Source: Roseibium sp. HPY-6
Lineage (GTDB): Bacteria; Pseudomonadota; Alphaproteobacteria; Rhizobiales; Stappiaceae
Direction: 5' to 3'
Length of the DNA stretch: 64,000 nucleotides
Assembly (NCBI RefSeq): GCF_040530035.1
Contig: NZ_JBEWCD010000001.1
Span: forward strand, 1,116,001-1,180,000
Position 1 is the stretch's first letter, and each line of letters opens with the position of its first letter. Made by a program: the position numbers and the translations under genes. The notes beneath the pieces are model-generated. The model ran no database searches. It saw only the letters and a list, made by a program, of their open reading frames with translations, and was not told the DNA's origin. This document shows positions 15,068 through 23,806 of the stretch, one piece after another.

Positions 15068-15258
15068 TCAACCGCCTGCCCGCACAAGCCCCAACCGCTT
15101 CAGCGTTTGACGGCATTGCCGGCAGAGCGGTTCATTTTTCCCGCCACGATAGTAACTGAGCGCGATCACCGCGCCATATAGCGCCCATCCCTTCGCACGC
15201 CGCCACTGTGCATCGTCAGCGCTCACAGCCTCGCGAAAGGCGTCCGGCGACAGCAGAA
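15068..15258 (-). pseudogene. C-terminal remnant of an aminoglycoside-phosphotransferase-like gene
   Basis: The frame encodes ADDAQWRRAKGWALYGAVIA followed by LSYYRGGKNEPLCRQCRQTL, the C-terminal helices of APH-family kinases. No catalytic half is present; upstream the sequence enters the LysE gene in another frame. It is the truncated tail of a lost gene. Confidence 0.55.
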
Positions 15259-15266
15259 TGACAGCT

Positions 15267-15893
15267 TCACCGCTCCTGCAGGGCCAGCCGCGCGCCGAGT
15301 GCGCAATAAATGGTTCCGACAACCTTCCCCTGCCATCTCACCACCGCCGGATGACGGCGCAGAAAACCGCCAAGACTGCCGGCACCGACCGCAAACACCA
15401 CCGTACTCAAGAGCCCCAGCAGCACGAAAATCGCGCCCAGTACCGTCAGCTGCAGCATTACCGAGCCGTTTTCCGGCTTGACGAACTGCGGCAGGAAGGC
15501 AAGGAAAAAGAGCGCCGTCTTCGGATTGAGAACTTCCGCGATAATGGCCTGGCTGAAGGCTTTCTTCGCTGTTATCGGCGCGCTGCCGCGGGCAAGATCC
15601 AGCGGCGTCTTGTCGAGGATGGCGACGATCCCGAGATAGATCAGATAGGCTGCGCCTGCATATTTGATGAGACTGAACAGCACGGCCGATGTCGCGATAA
15701 TCGCCGAAACGCCGATAATCGCCATGAACGTGTGCACCACGTCCCCGGCGGCAATCCCCGCCCCGGTCGCAATGCCCACCCTGGTTCCCGAACTCGTCGC
15801 CCGCGCCACAGTCAAAAGCGTCGCCGGTCCGGGAATGAACACAAACCCCAGAACAATGGTGACATAGGCAATCAGGGTGGCTGTATCGATCAT
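15267..15893 (-). CDS. LysE/RhtB-family amino-acid exporter
   Basis: About 208 residues with six hydrophobic segments. The N-terminus VLGFVFIPGPATLLTVARAT carries the PGP motif of the family, and EVLNPKTALFFLAFLPQF is its other signature. These carriers export amino acids or analogues. I use the ATG at 15893; a GTG lies two codons upstream. Complete. Confidence 0.85.
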   Translation of the reverse strand: MIDTATLIAYVTIVLGFVFIPGPATLLTVARATSSGTRVGIATGAGIAAGDVVHTFMAIIGVSAIIATSAVLFSLIKYAGAAYLIYLGIVAILDKTPLDLARGSAPITAKKAFSQAIIAEVLNPKTALFFLAFLPQFVKPENGSVMLQLTVLGAIFVLLGLLSTVVFAVGAGSLGGFLRRHPAVVRWQGKVVGTIYCALGARLALQER

Positions 15894-16116
15894 GATCACA
15901 TTCCGTACGGTTTGATGTCATTGCGTCTCTGGCGATTGCCGAGCGGGGAATAGCCCGCACGGCAAAAGAGCGAGAGAGCCTGGACACAGGGCCACTTGCC
16001 TCATCCTCGCACCCGCGCAGTCAGGAGCAACCCAACCTGCCCGCCGTCTGGCAAGAAATCAACAATCGACTGCGTCCGGTCGACGCTTTCAAAACAGCAA
16101 CGCCGCTACGCCGTGT

Positions 16117-17337
16117 TTAGTGCGAGACCTTGATCTTCTCGAAATCCAACTCGTTTTCAGGTGGTGACGTTGTGATCGTCATGACGCCATCGCGGTGTTT
16201 GAACAGAATGTAGATGACGCAGGCGAGATAGATCGCGACCACAACAGCGCCGATCCACTGGATCTGCAGCCATTGGCTCTTGAACAGCAGCGTAAGCCCG
16301 AACAGCACGGCAACATTGCCGACAATGTACCAAAGCTTGCCGAACCGCTGTGTGGTGATGTTCAGGTTATCTGAATAGAGCCGGATCAGACTGTCCAGGG
16401 AGTTGATCACGAAGGTCACGCCAACGACCACCATCGCAACGTTGAGCAGCCCCGCAGTGCTGATCTCGTTCGAGTAGTAGTGATAAAGGACCGAGAACCA
16501 GATCGCCAATGGGATCGACGGTATGACCAGGAGCGCCAGCAGAAGATGCTGCGTTTTAAGGCCACCGACAAAACGCGAGGTGAACTGTCCGATCATGATC
16601 GACCATGCGAACCACCAGAACAGGTAGAACTCGTGATAGGCATTCAGCGGAATGACGAACTTGTGGAGGTTCGTGAAATAGCCGCCGATATTCGCCAGCG
16701 TTCCGGCCAGACCGAACAGGCCCAGGTCTCCGATCGCCCACATCAGGGCGATCAGCCCGATGAACAGGAACGTTGAGCCGACGCTCAGGATCCGGACGAA
16801 TTTGATGTCCGTGCTCGAATAGGCAGCTGCCAGGATCACGCAGAACACGATGACGTAGAAGGTGAAAACCACCGTCTCGCCATCGCCGATTTCAGGGATG
16901 TAAAACGGCAGATAGACAAGAAACAGGCTCGCGGTGAACGCGCAGGTTCCAATAATGACGACATTGTTGAGGACGCGAACGAACGGTATCTCGAAAAACT
17001 TCACGCGCGGTTCAATCGCACAGAAATAGAAGCTTGTCAGGAAGTAGAATCCCCAGATCAGGAACCCCCAGAACCCGAACTCGATTGCCAGCGGATTGGT
17101 GAACCCGTACTCGGGGTTCTCCGCCGTGTTGGCATAGGTCGGGAACTCTCCCAGCGGGAACATGATCAAGCCGACATCCAGTCCGGATGTGAACAGGATG
17201 GCAATGAAGGTGAAGAGCGGAACCGGCGTGACGCCAATGACCGGCATGTCCCACCACTTGAAAACGCAAAACACCACCAGCCCAAGCGCTAACAGAATAC
17301 CGAATGAAATGATGATTGTGAGAATTGCGTCCATCAT
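16117..17337 (-). CDS. BCCT-family transporter (betaine/choline/carnitine type)
   Basis: About 406 residues with 10-12 membrane segments. The segment FYLFWWFAWSIMIGQFTSRF corresponds to the conserved BCCT substrate/sodium-binding helix. It is shorter than typical BCCT carriers (500+). The ATGs at 17337/17334 follow a G-rich tract and start immediately before the first helix; the 48-codon upstream extension is hydrophilic and unlikely. Substrate unknown. Its position between phage gene blocks suggests insertion or rearrangement. Confidence 0.7.
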   Translation of the reverse strand: MMDAILTIIISFGILLALGLVVFCVFKWWDMPVIGVTPVPLFTFIAILFTSGLDVGLIMFPLGEFPTYANTAENPEYGFTNPLAIEFGFWGFLIWGFYFLTSFYFCAIEPRVKFFEIPFVRVLNNVVIIGTCAFTASLFLVYLPFYIPEIGDGETVVFTFYVIVFCVILAAAYSSTDIKFVRILSVGSTFLFIGLIALMWAIGDLGLFGLAGTLANIGGYFTNLHKFVIPLNAYHEFYLFWWFAWSIMIGQFTSRFVGGLKTQHLLLALLVIPSIPLAIWFSVLYHYYSNEISTAGLLNVAMVVVGVTFVINSLDSLIRLYSDNLNITTQRFGKLWYIVGNVAVLFGLTLLFKSQWLQIQWIGAVVVAIYLACVIYILFKHRDGVMTITTSPPENELDFEKIKVSH

Positions 17338-17707
17338 GCCCCCCCAACGAGCTCTCCAAGTGCGTTGATGCGCTTGCGTTTTTTTGAATTCAACTCGCGC
17401 AACTGTGCAAAAATTAGACATGATGTACAAGGCATCATCTTCAATGTCTGTTCTGATCGCGCACACGATTGTGTGCAATCAGACATGTAAGCGCTACCAA
17501 GCCGGCAAAGCGGATATGGGGCTTTCGGCAATCGATGGCTACGCGCTTCCGGATATGAAAATCACGCCGTCGCTTCCGCTTGGTGTGCCCCGGGACCGCA
17601 GGCACCTGCCGCACAATCGCGAACAGACAAGGCCCACTCGCCTCGCGGGTGGTGAAAGTTACAAGGCATGGAAGCGTCGGTTCGTGAGCGGGTGAATTCC
17701 TCAGGTT
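17338..17707. other. 370-bp intergenic stretch, no gene seen
   Basis: Upstream region of the BCCT gene. An AT-rich part near 17380-17460 may carry its promoter. The short open frames here lack ribosome-binding sites and family resemblance. Confidence 0.4.
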
Positions 17708-18310
17708 TCACGCCTGCTGCAGAAACCGCTGCAGCTTTTCCCGTTCAGGATAGTCGGTCAGAAAGTCGCCGGAGTTGATCCGGTATACCTGATCTTTCGT
17801 CTTGACGGTTCCGTCGCTCCTGAATTCGGCCGCACAAAGAAACGGAAGGCCCGGCTTCTTGAGATCCCATTGCAAAAACCCGCCTCCCATCGGGTACTGC
17901 GCCGCTGCACTCATCCCGCCGTCGTGACGCGTTGTCGGCAATATTTTCACCAGCCGGTCCGGGCCGTTTAACGCAACATGTCTCAGCCCGGCCTCTTGCA
18001 TGTTCCGGTATCCATGCGCGCCACGTTCTTGCAGGATGGAGCCATGCACAGAGCCCCGAAGATCCTCCTGGGCCTGTGTTTCACCCGGCAGACCGAACCT
18101 GCCGCCGGATCGCAGGGTCGTCCCGTGCAGTTCGAAATCATCCGGCTGCGGCATTCTTTTCAGGAGCAAGAGCGTGTAGCCTTGCGACAGTCTTCCTGCG
18201 TGATAGCCAATATTAATCTCCGTCTGGCGAAAATCTGCCAGGATCACTGCCTTCAGCTGGGTCACATTGCCCGAAATGGTCGGCATGATGTCGCCGATTG
18301 GTAATGACAC
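17708..18310 (-). CDS. Hypothetical protein, 200 aa
   Basis: The GTG at 18310 is preceded by GGAG at good spacing, giving MSLPIGDIMPTISGNVTQLK. No signal peptide or membrane segment. Alternating polar regions (DFRQTEINIGYHAGRLSQGY, QYPMGGGFLQWDLKKPGLPF) suggest a compact beta-rich fold. Not recognised. It lies downstream of the terminase and DUF2833-like genes on the same strand but is separated by 80 bp, so phage or host origin is open. Confidence 0.55.
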   Translation of the reverse strand: MSLPIGDIMPTISGNVTQLKAVILADFRQTEINIGYHAGRLSQGYTLLLLKRMPQPDDFELHGTTLRSGGRFGLPGETQAQEDLRGSVHGSILQERGAHGYRNMQEAGLRHVALNGPDRLVKILPTTRHDGGMSAAAQYPMGGGFLQWDLKKPGLPFLCAAEFRSDGTVKTKDQVYRINSGDFLTDYPEREKLQRFLQQA

Positions 18311-18392
18311 TTTGGAACTCCAGGGTGCAAATTTTGAAAACGCGCGTAAAAATATTAATGAGAGCGTACTCTAGTCTCGACGTTCTCGCTTC

Positions 18393-18989
18393 TCAAGCAT
18401 TGTGACCATGGTCTCTTGAAATGCCGCAAGAGACGTTTTTGCGCACCCATCCATAGACAAAAAAATCCTCGCCATTCCTGCCATAGGCGCGCAGCAGCCC
18501 TTCCCGTTCACCGCCAAGTGCCTCAATCCAGCCATGCGCAATGTCGTGTTCGCGGAAGCTGATCACCTGCAGCCGCCGGCAGTCCCGCTCAATAATCGGC
18601 CGTATGCTCGACAGATGCCGGGTGATAAGCGGCACGCAGCGCTTGAACCGGTCCGTTCCGAAAGCCCAGGCCTGCCAATGATCCGGGTCGAAGGCTGATG
18701 CGTGGCTGAAACCGTAGGCGGCTGCCGGCTGCCCGTCATACCAGACCGACCAGACCATACCGGTAACAGCCGTCTCAAGCGCGCAAACGCCAAGCGCGCG
18801 CGTATCCCAGTCTTTCCAGAGGCAGGCAATCTCGCGGCGGTCTTCATCGCGCATATAGGCGGCAATAAAGCTCGCATCGCGGATGGTTAGGTCCTTGATC
18901 AGAAGCCGTCGAGCGGGTCGGACAGAGGCGCACTTTCCGTCCGCTGTTCTTTCCTTAGAACCTTTTTGAGGTCCGCTTTGTCTTTCCAT
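18393..18989 (-). CDS. DUF2833-like phage protein (GNAT-like, T7 gp13 type)
   Basis: The core RDASFIAAYMRDEDRREIAC, VWSVWYDGQPAAAYGFSHAS, WQAWAFGTDRFKRCVPLITR and VISFREHDIAHGWIEALGGE match the plan of DUF2833/T7 gp13-type proteins, which look like degenerate acetyltransferases. The first ~30 codons overlap the terminase gene and are probably untranslated; the true start may lie near 18900, but no good ATG is available there. It follows the large terminase directly. Confidence 0.6.
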   Translation of the reverse strand: MERQSGPQKGSKERTADGKCASVRPARRLLIKDLTIRDASFIAAYMRDEDRREIACLWKDWDTRALGVCALETAVTGMVWSVWYDGQPAAAYGFSHASAFDPDHWQAWAFGTDRFKRCVPLITRHLSSIRPIIERDCRRLQVISFREHDIAHGWIEALGGEREGLLRAYGRNGEDFFVYGWVRKNVSCGISRDHGHNA

Positions 18990-20479
18990 CCAAGTGCCTC
19001 GACAATTGCGTCCGCCTCGTCTGGAGACGATCCGAGACGGTCCTTGATCTCTTCCTTGCTTTCGATGAGGATCCGGCCACCCTTCAGCTTCCAGCGATGG
19101 GCCGTCAACTGTGCTTTCACGGTCGAAGACCGCCTGATCGCAAGGCCCAGCCCGCTCTTGGGGTGCAGTGCCTCTCGCAAGCGCCAGTAGAGTTGAGCGC
19201 GCAGGTTATAGAACGGGATCCGACTGTCTTTTGCGTATTCACCTGATTGCGCTGAAAACACGCATTTTTCGACCGGTAGACTGTTTTCCCGAGTTAGAAA
19301 TCCGACCGTATCGCCGCCCCAGCCGCCGGTACAGTCGACCACGATCAGCGCATTGTCGCGCCGTTCGCGAACGATCAGAGCCCCGACATCAGCGCCATCC
19401 CGCGTGTCTGTGCCTTTCCGGATAATGCTCTCTTCAAAGCGCCGTCCATGAAGCGGCTGCAGCACGGTCTTGTCTTTGCCGCCCTGGGCGACATCGACCG
19501 CCAGAACATCCATGGGTGTGTCCGCATCAACACCCGCATCATAGCGCTGGAAGGCAAGTTCCAGCCATTCCGAGGGGATCACCTGCCAGTCATGATCCTG
19601 GCGCGCGGACTGAAAGTCTCCTGTCCTGAGCGCTGTGCGCATCGGTTCCGGCATCTGGTCGAGCTGTGCGTCATAGGCCGCGCCGAGAAAGCGATTGTCC
19701 TGCCGCTTGGCCGGAATAAAGGTCCGGCTCTTCGGTGTTCTGAGTTCGCCGTCCACCGCCACTGGCTCCGGGCCGTCCACCCAGACCGTGCGCACCGTAT
19801 CGCCGTCATCGATGAAAACAGCCCACAGCAGTTCGCCCGGCTGAACAGTGCCATATTTCGGATGGAGCGGGTCAAGCCACGGCGCGAACCACTCGATCAG
19901 GAAATCGCCTTGCCCGCCGAGCGGCGGGTTGGTCGCGATCAATCCGCGGCAGCGCTGGCCTGTCCGGGTCGTCCTCAGCCAGCCGAGCACAAACAGGATC
20001 TTGCGCGGATCCATCTGAGCGCCCTCGTCAAACGCCTTCAGATCATGGTCCCGCCCCTGCCAGTCTTCTTCAGAACCCGGCAGTCCCAGATGCCCGAACT
20101 CGATCATGCGCTCGTCTGGCCCGACCCACCGCGGCGGTGTCCCGCTCACCTTGCCGAGACCCGCTTCGCGCATCAGGCTGTTCATGCGCTCAATCAGGCC
20201 CTTGAGCGATTTCAGCGACTGCCGGAAGATCGCTGTCTTATGGTGGGCAAACAGCGCGAGCCCGGCAATCAGATCCGTCTTGCCCCCGCCTGCCGCCCCT
20301 CCGTAAAGCGTCAGGTCAGCTTCGGAAAAATACCCTTCGGTCTGCGGACCCGGTTGAGGTTGCCACACCTCGAACTGCCTCAAAACACCAGCTTCATCCA
20401 ATTGCCTTTGCAGTAACACCCTGTCGGGCGGCTCAAGATCGTCGATGTGGTCGATGAGCTTATGAAGAGCTGTCGTCAT
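18899..20479 (-). CDS. Phage terminase large subunit
   Basis: About 526 residues. Walker A is GGAAGGGKTD (~residue 62), Walker B is LKAFDEGAQM (~160), and the nuclease domain has VDVAQGGKDKT, IVVDCTGGWGGDTV and SPDEADAIVEALGW, the acidic residues of the RNase H-like fold. It pumps and cuts DNA during packaging. I chose the ATG at 20479; the small-subunit gene ends 20 bp inside it. It looks intact although no capsid gene is seen in the locus. Confidence 0.9.
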   Translation of the reverse strand: MTTALHKLIDHIDDLEPPDRVLLQRQLDEAGVLRQFEVWQPQPGPQTEGYFSEADLTLYGGAAGGGKTDLIAGLALFAHHKTAIFRQSLKSLKGLIERMNSLMREAGLGKVSGTPPRWVGPDERMIEFGHLGLPGSEEDWQGRDHDLKAFDEGAQMDPRKILFVLGWLRTTRTGQRCRGLIATNPPLGGQGDFLIEWFAPWLDPLHPKYGTVQPGELLWAVFIDDGDTVRTVWVDGPEPVAVDGELRTPKSRTFIPAKRQDNRFLGAAYDAQLDQMPEPMRTALRTGDFQSARQDHDWQVIPSEWLELAFQRYDAGVDADTPMDVLAVDVAQGGKDKTVLQPLHGRRFEESIIRKGTDTRDGADVGALIVRERRDNALIVVDCTGGWGGDTVGFLTRENSLPVEKCVFSAQSGEYAKDSRIPFYNLRAQLYWRLREALHPKSGLGLAIRRSSTVKAQLTAHRWKLKGGRILIESKEEIKDRLGSSPDEADAIVEALGWKDKADLKKVLRKEQRTESAPLSDPLDGF

Positions 20480-20969
20480 GTCCCTTGCTGTCCTCACGCG
20501 TCAGGAGTGCTAATACGCCGAGTGCGATTTCCGCCGTGCTGCGCGGCTTCAACTGTTCAAGCCGCGCGGCCTCTTCCGGACTTGCCAGCACGTTCCAGGT
20601 GTCGACCTCGGTCCGGTCGCGCCAGCCCGCCCGGTTTTTCATATTGAAAGCCCAGGCACTGGCGTTGAACTTGGCAAGGTCTCCGCGCACGCCTTCCTTG
20701 CCGATCTTTTCCCACTCCAGCAAACCCCGCCGTGTCGCCTCTTCCAGTTTTTCGCGCGGAAAATCTTCAGGAAACTGTTCGGCGTAGTAGCGGATCGTCT
20801 TGCGGTCCGCGTCCGGAAAACTCTCGACCGAAAAGCCTGCGCCAATGTGTGCACAAAAGGCATCGCACGCCAGACGCCGCAAAGCTGACGTCTGCCATTT
20901 CAATGGAGGAGCTGCCTCGCTCGACGCTTCTGTCTCGGGCTTTGCTGATTTTTCTTTCTCGGTGCGCAT
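20460..20969 (-). CDS. Terminase small subunit-like protein
   Basis: The 169-residue protein has a central CDAFCAHIGAGFSVESFPDA helix-turn-helix-like region and FNASAWAFNMKNRAGWRDRT, a sequence typical of terminase small subunits. It directly precedes and overlaps the large subunit gene. The ATG at 20969 has AGGAGG upstream. Confidence 0.8.
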   Translation of the reverse strand: MRTEKEKSAKPETEASSEAAPPLKWQTSALRRLACDAFCAHIGAGFSVESFPDADRKTIRYYAEQFPEDFPREKLEEATRRGLLEWEKIGKEGVRGDLAKFNASAWAFNMKNRAGWRDRTEVDTWNVLASPEEAARLEQLKPRSTAEIALGVLALLTREDSKGHDDSSS

Positions 20970-21071
20970 GGCATCCTCCTGTGATGATCGGATTTTGAAG
21001 AACTTGCCGCCTGTGGGAGCTCCAAGAGTGCGGCTCGCATTCCGCCGCGGCTGTCATGAGGGCCACCGACC

Positions 21072-21551
21072 ATGAACATGCTCACACGCCTCTACGTGTC
21101 CGGCCTCGGCTTATTGACGATGACATGCGCAATCCTGCCAGCCGAGGCGTTTTCCCTCACCGGAACCTACAAGGGCGTCGTTGCCTGCAACAGCACGACC
21201 GCCGGCAAGGCCTCAAGCCGGGGCTGGAACATCGAATTGCTGATTGTTCAGGATGGCAAGAACCTGCGCGTCGACTAAAAAAATGTCGACACGGCTGAAC
21301 TCGGCAACGAATACACGCTTTACAGCGGCAAGGCGACGACAAGCGCAGACGGCTCGGTTGTCAGTGCCTATTTCAAATCATGCAGCGCCAGTTTTCCGTC
21401 TGATAAGCTCGCCCGGATGGCTCCGACATCAACGGCGGAAACACCGTTCAATTTCGCCGCCGACAGCATCTGGGTCTCCGATCAGGTCCCGAACCTGCCC
21501 GGTCTGACAGTTCAAAGCTGTCGCTGGACACTCACCAGAAACTCCACCTAA
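21072..21551 (+). pseudogene. Secreted protein gene with one in-frame TAA
   Basis: From the ATG at 21072 a signal peptide (LTRLYVSGLGLLTMTCAILP, cleavage near AEA) and a beta-rich domain (FSLTGTYKGVVACNSTTAGK) are encoded. A TAA at 21276-21278 stops it after LRVD, but the same frame then continues with ELGNEYTLYSGKATTSADGS to PGLTVQSCRWTLTRNST and a stop at 21549. Total ~160 codons with paired cysteines. A Tyr-to-stop change is the simplest reading. Function unknown; divergent from the terminase genes. Confidence 0.7.
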
Positions 21552-21963
21552 ACGCCGAGCGTTCGGGCCTGCCCGAAGAACTGACAGAGCCTGCAAACGA
21601 ACGCTAGGCACTCTGAATTTACCGGTTGTGATAAACGGTGGTTGGCGAGTTCACCGCCTGACTAAAGGGTACCGGTAATGGGTCCCGGTTTTCGAGAGGG
21701 CACGGTCAAATCCCGCTCATTAAAGAGCGTTTCCGGCGATACTGGCCGCCCTTGATGCCCCGTGGCAGGTGTAAGGTTGTCTTTTGTCTGATCCGGTTTC
21801 GGTTCAGGCCGCGGACCCGGGATCTTGCCCGTGGGAACTCATGCGGAACGGCTTGACCTTTTTTGAGTTCTCGGGTTGCCAGGGTAAGAAGCAATGCAAC
21901 CATAAAATCAAACAAAACTTGATAAGCCAATCTGTACTATCAGTCTTTTCGTTTCACAATTAA
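21552..21963. other. 410-bp stretch without a supportable gene
   Basis: Contains only a weak minus-strand frame (21706-21930) without a ribosome-binding site or family resemblance. No repeat or terminator stands out. Confidence 0.4.
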
Positions 21964-22338
21964 TCAAAGATCAGCAAAGACAATGGCAACACCGTACATA
22001 AATACTAAAGCAAGCATCGCCGTTGACGCGCATCTGTATATTCGGATCCGAACGCCGAACTTAACAACAAAAACCCTTATCGATTGGAAAATACTTGTCA
22101 CCGCATCCAATACAAAAATTGTAAGTAAAAAAAGAAAATGAGTTTCTGTTCTTTCGGGTAAATATTCAGGAAAAGTAAAAGAAGCAAACGGCGCACCAAA
22201 AAAATAAATTGAAGAAGAACAAATCGCCAAAAACGAAATAAGATTTAAGACTGTCTTTTTATCTTTCCAATAGACGAAAATATTGAGATACAACCGAACT
22301 GCCAAAGGGATTGCTGACACCAAGAATTCCAAAAACAA
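21964..22338 (-). CDS. Putative SOS-controlled small membrane protein, TTG start
   Basis: The 124-residue protein has four hydrophobic segments (EFLVSAIPLAVRLYLNIFVY, LNLISFLAICSSSIYFFGAP, LFLLTIFVLDAVTSIFQ, TAMLALVFMYGVAIVF). The TTG at 22338 follows GAGGAG at eight bases. A GTTC-N7-GTTC box lies 59 bp upstream. It is AT-rich compared with its neighbours, suggesting foreign origin. A membrane protein under SOS control next to phage genes could be holin-like or a membrane effector; it is not recognised. Confidence 0.65.
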   Translation of the reverse strand: MFLEFLVSAIPLAVRLYLNIFVYWKDKKTVLNLISFLAICSSSIYFFGAPFASFTFPEYLPERTETHFLFLLTIFVLDAVTSIFQSIRVFVVKFGVRIRIYRCASTAMLALVFMYGVAIVFADL

Positions 22339-22396
22339 TCACTTATCTCCTCGAGACGAAGATATGGTAGGCAAAACCAGTTTTCACAACCATAAT

Positions 22397-22411
22397 GTTC
22401 ACTATATGTTC
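22397..22411 (-). promoter_or_regulatory. Putative LexA (SOS) box
   Basis: GTTCACTATATGTTC fits GTTC-N7-GTTC, 59 bp upstream of the TTG at 22338. The N7 is distinct from the other boxes. Confidence 0.7.
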
Positions 22412-22981
22412 CGATTGTCAAGCGCCCGTTCAATCAGGCGTAGCAAGGCCACACGTGCCACTTAAACAGGATTGTGCCAGAGAACGAATTGAAAGCCCAC
22501 TGCTGGCTGGCTTTGTCCAAACAACCCGTTCTGGTGAATTCCAGCCCAAAATAGTTCCAGTCCGCAAACACCCAAGTGCGTGTGCTTACACCAGAACAGG
22601 AACACATTTTACGTCCCTTCGACCTATGACACACACATCAATGTTAAACATGCACACAGTCTTTAGGGTCTGAGATTTGCCTGTCAGAAAGCCTAATGCC
22701 AAGCACAACGAATGATGAAAAGTTCGCGGTGGACCTGGTTTCAAATGAACCCGCGTATTGGTGCATGGCGTGCGGATCATATGAGGTGCAGACAGATCGT
22801 CTGAGCAAGAGCGCACTTTTCCAAAGTACCGTTATGACGCTTGTTCTAGTCCCGTTTTGACGAAGCGTCCATCTCAAGGTGTTGTCTTAAGTGTGCTTTC
22901 AGACCAAACAGCCGGAAAAGCAATTTCGAAACAGGACATTAGCTCATCTATTGCGTTAAGCGCGCAGAAGGTGTTTTTTTT
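22412..22981. other. 570-bp junction region
   Basis: No convincing gene. It holds copy B of the 61-bp repeat (22813-22873) and a decayed-looking minus-strand frame over it. It separates the phage-derived locus from the ABC-transporter operon. Confidence 0.45.
22813..22873. repeat. 61-bp direct repeat, copy B
   Basis: 54/61 matches to 14217-14277, same orientation. On the minus strand both copies can be read as WTLRQNG-x-x-T-x3-T, so the repeat may be the relic of a mobile-element or phage coding end. Confidence 0.8.
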
Positions 22982-23806
22982 TCAAACTCTCCAGCCAAGC
23001 AGCCGTTTTTCCAGGAGGCCGATCAGGGCGCTGACAAGAACTCCCAGCAAAGACAGGATCACCACACCTGCAAACAAACGCTCCAGATCGTATAGCGACC
23101 CTGCTTCCAGAATATAGGCGCCGATGCCGTACTCCGCGCCCAGCATTTCCGCGGCAACGAGAAGAATAATCGCAATCGCGAGGCTTATGCGCAGTCCCGA
23201 GAGGATACCCGGCATCGCGCCGGGCAACACGATCTTGCGCACGATCGAGAACCAGGAAAGCCCGAAGCTCTGTCCCATGCGGATCAGCGAACGGTCGACA
23301 TTGTCCACCGCGCCATAGGTTGCAACGACGGTCGGAGTGAACGTACCGAAGGCGATCAGCGCATATTTGGAGCCCTCGTCGATCCCGAACCAGATCACGA
23401 ATAGCGGGAGAAGCGCGATCTTGGGGATCGGAAAAATAGCTGCGACCAGTGGCACAAGTCCTGCCCTGACGTAAGAAAACAAACCTATCAGCACACCTAT
23501 TCCGATCCCTGCACTTGCCCCAAGCGCCGCTCCGATCACCAGACGGGTCAAGGAAGGTTGCAGATGCTTGAAGAGGAGGCCGCTTTCCCAAAGCTGAACG
23601 AATGTCGCCAGCACATCACTCGGTTTGGGCAGCGTCAGGGCAGAAATCCAACCGCTCTCCGTCCCCCATTGAACCAGAGCGATCAGGACGACGAACACCA
23701 CCACACCGACCCAGCGCAAGGATCTTGGCGCAAAGCCGCCACCGCGAAACCGGACTTCGATCGGCCCTTCGCCATTGCGTTTGTTTCCAGCGCCCGTATC
23801 AGCCAT
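22982..23806 (-). CDS. ABC transporter permease, SsuC/TauC type
   Basis: 274 residues with six membrane segments and the permease EAA loop (AYGAVDNVDRSLIRMGQSFG, LPGAMPGILSGLRISLAIAI). It belongs to the nitrate/sulfonate/taurine/pyrimidine importer group. It overlaps the ATPase gene by 8 bp and closes the operon ATPase-permease downstream of the binding protein. Confidence 0.88.
   Translation of the reverse strand: MADTGAGNKRNGEGPIEVRFRGGGFAPRSLRWVGVVVFVVLIALVQWGTESGWISALTLPKPSDVLATFVQLWESGLLFKHLQPSLTRLVIGAALGASAGIGIGVLIGLFSYVRAGLVPLVAAIFPIPKIALLPLFVIWFGIDEGSKYALIAFGTFTPTVVATYGAVDNVDRSLIRMGQSFGLSWFSIVRKIVLPGAMPGILSGLRISLAIAIILLVAAEMLGAEYGIGAYILEAGSLYDLERLFAGVVILSLLGVLVSALIGLLEKRLLGWRV

Noticed and set aside
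21706..21930. 74-codon minus-strand frame between the broken secreted gene and the membrane protein
   Set aside because: No ribosome-binding site, arginine-rich shadow-type composition and no family resemblance.
22644..22877. Minus-strand open frame over 61-bp repeat copy B
   Set aside because: Only the repeat part is shared with copy A and the rest is low-quality sequence; treated as a relic, not a gene.
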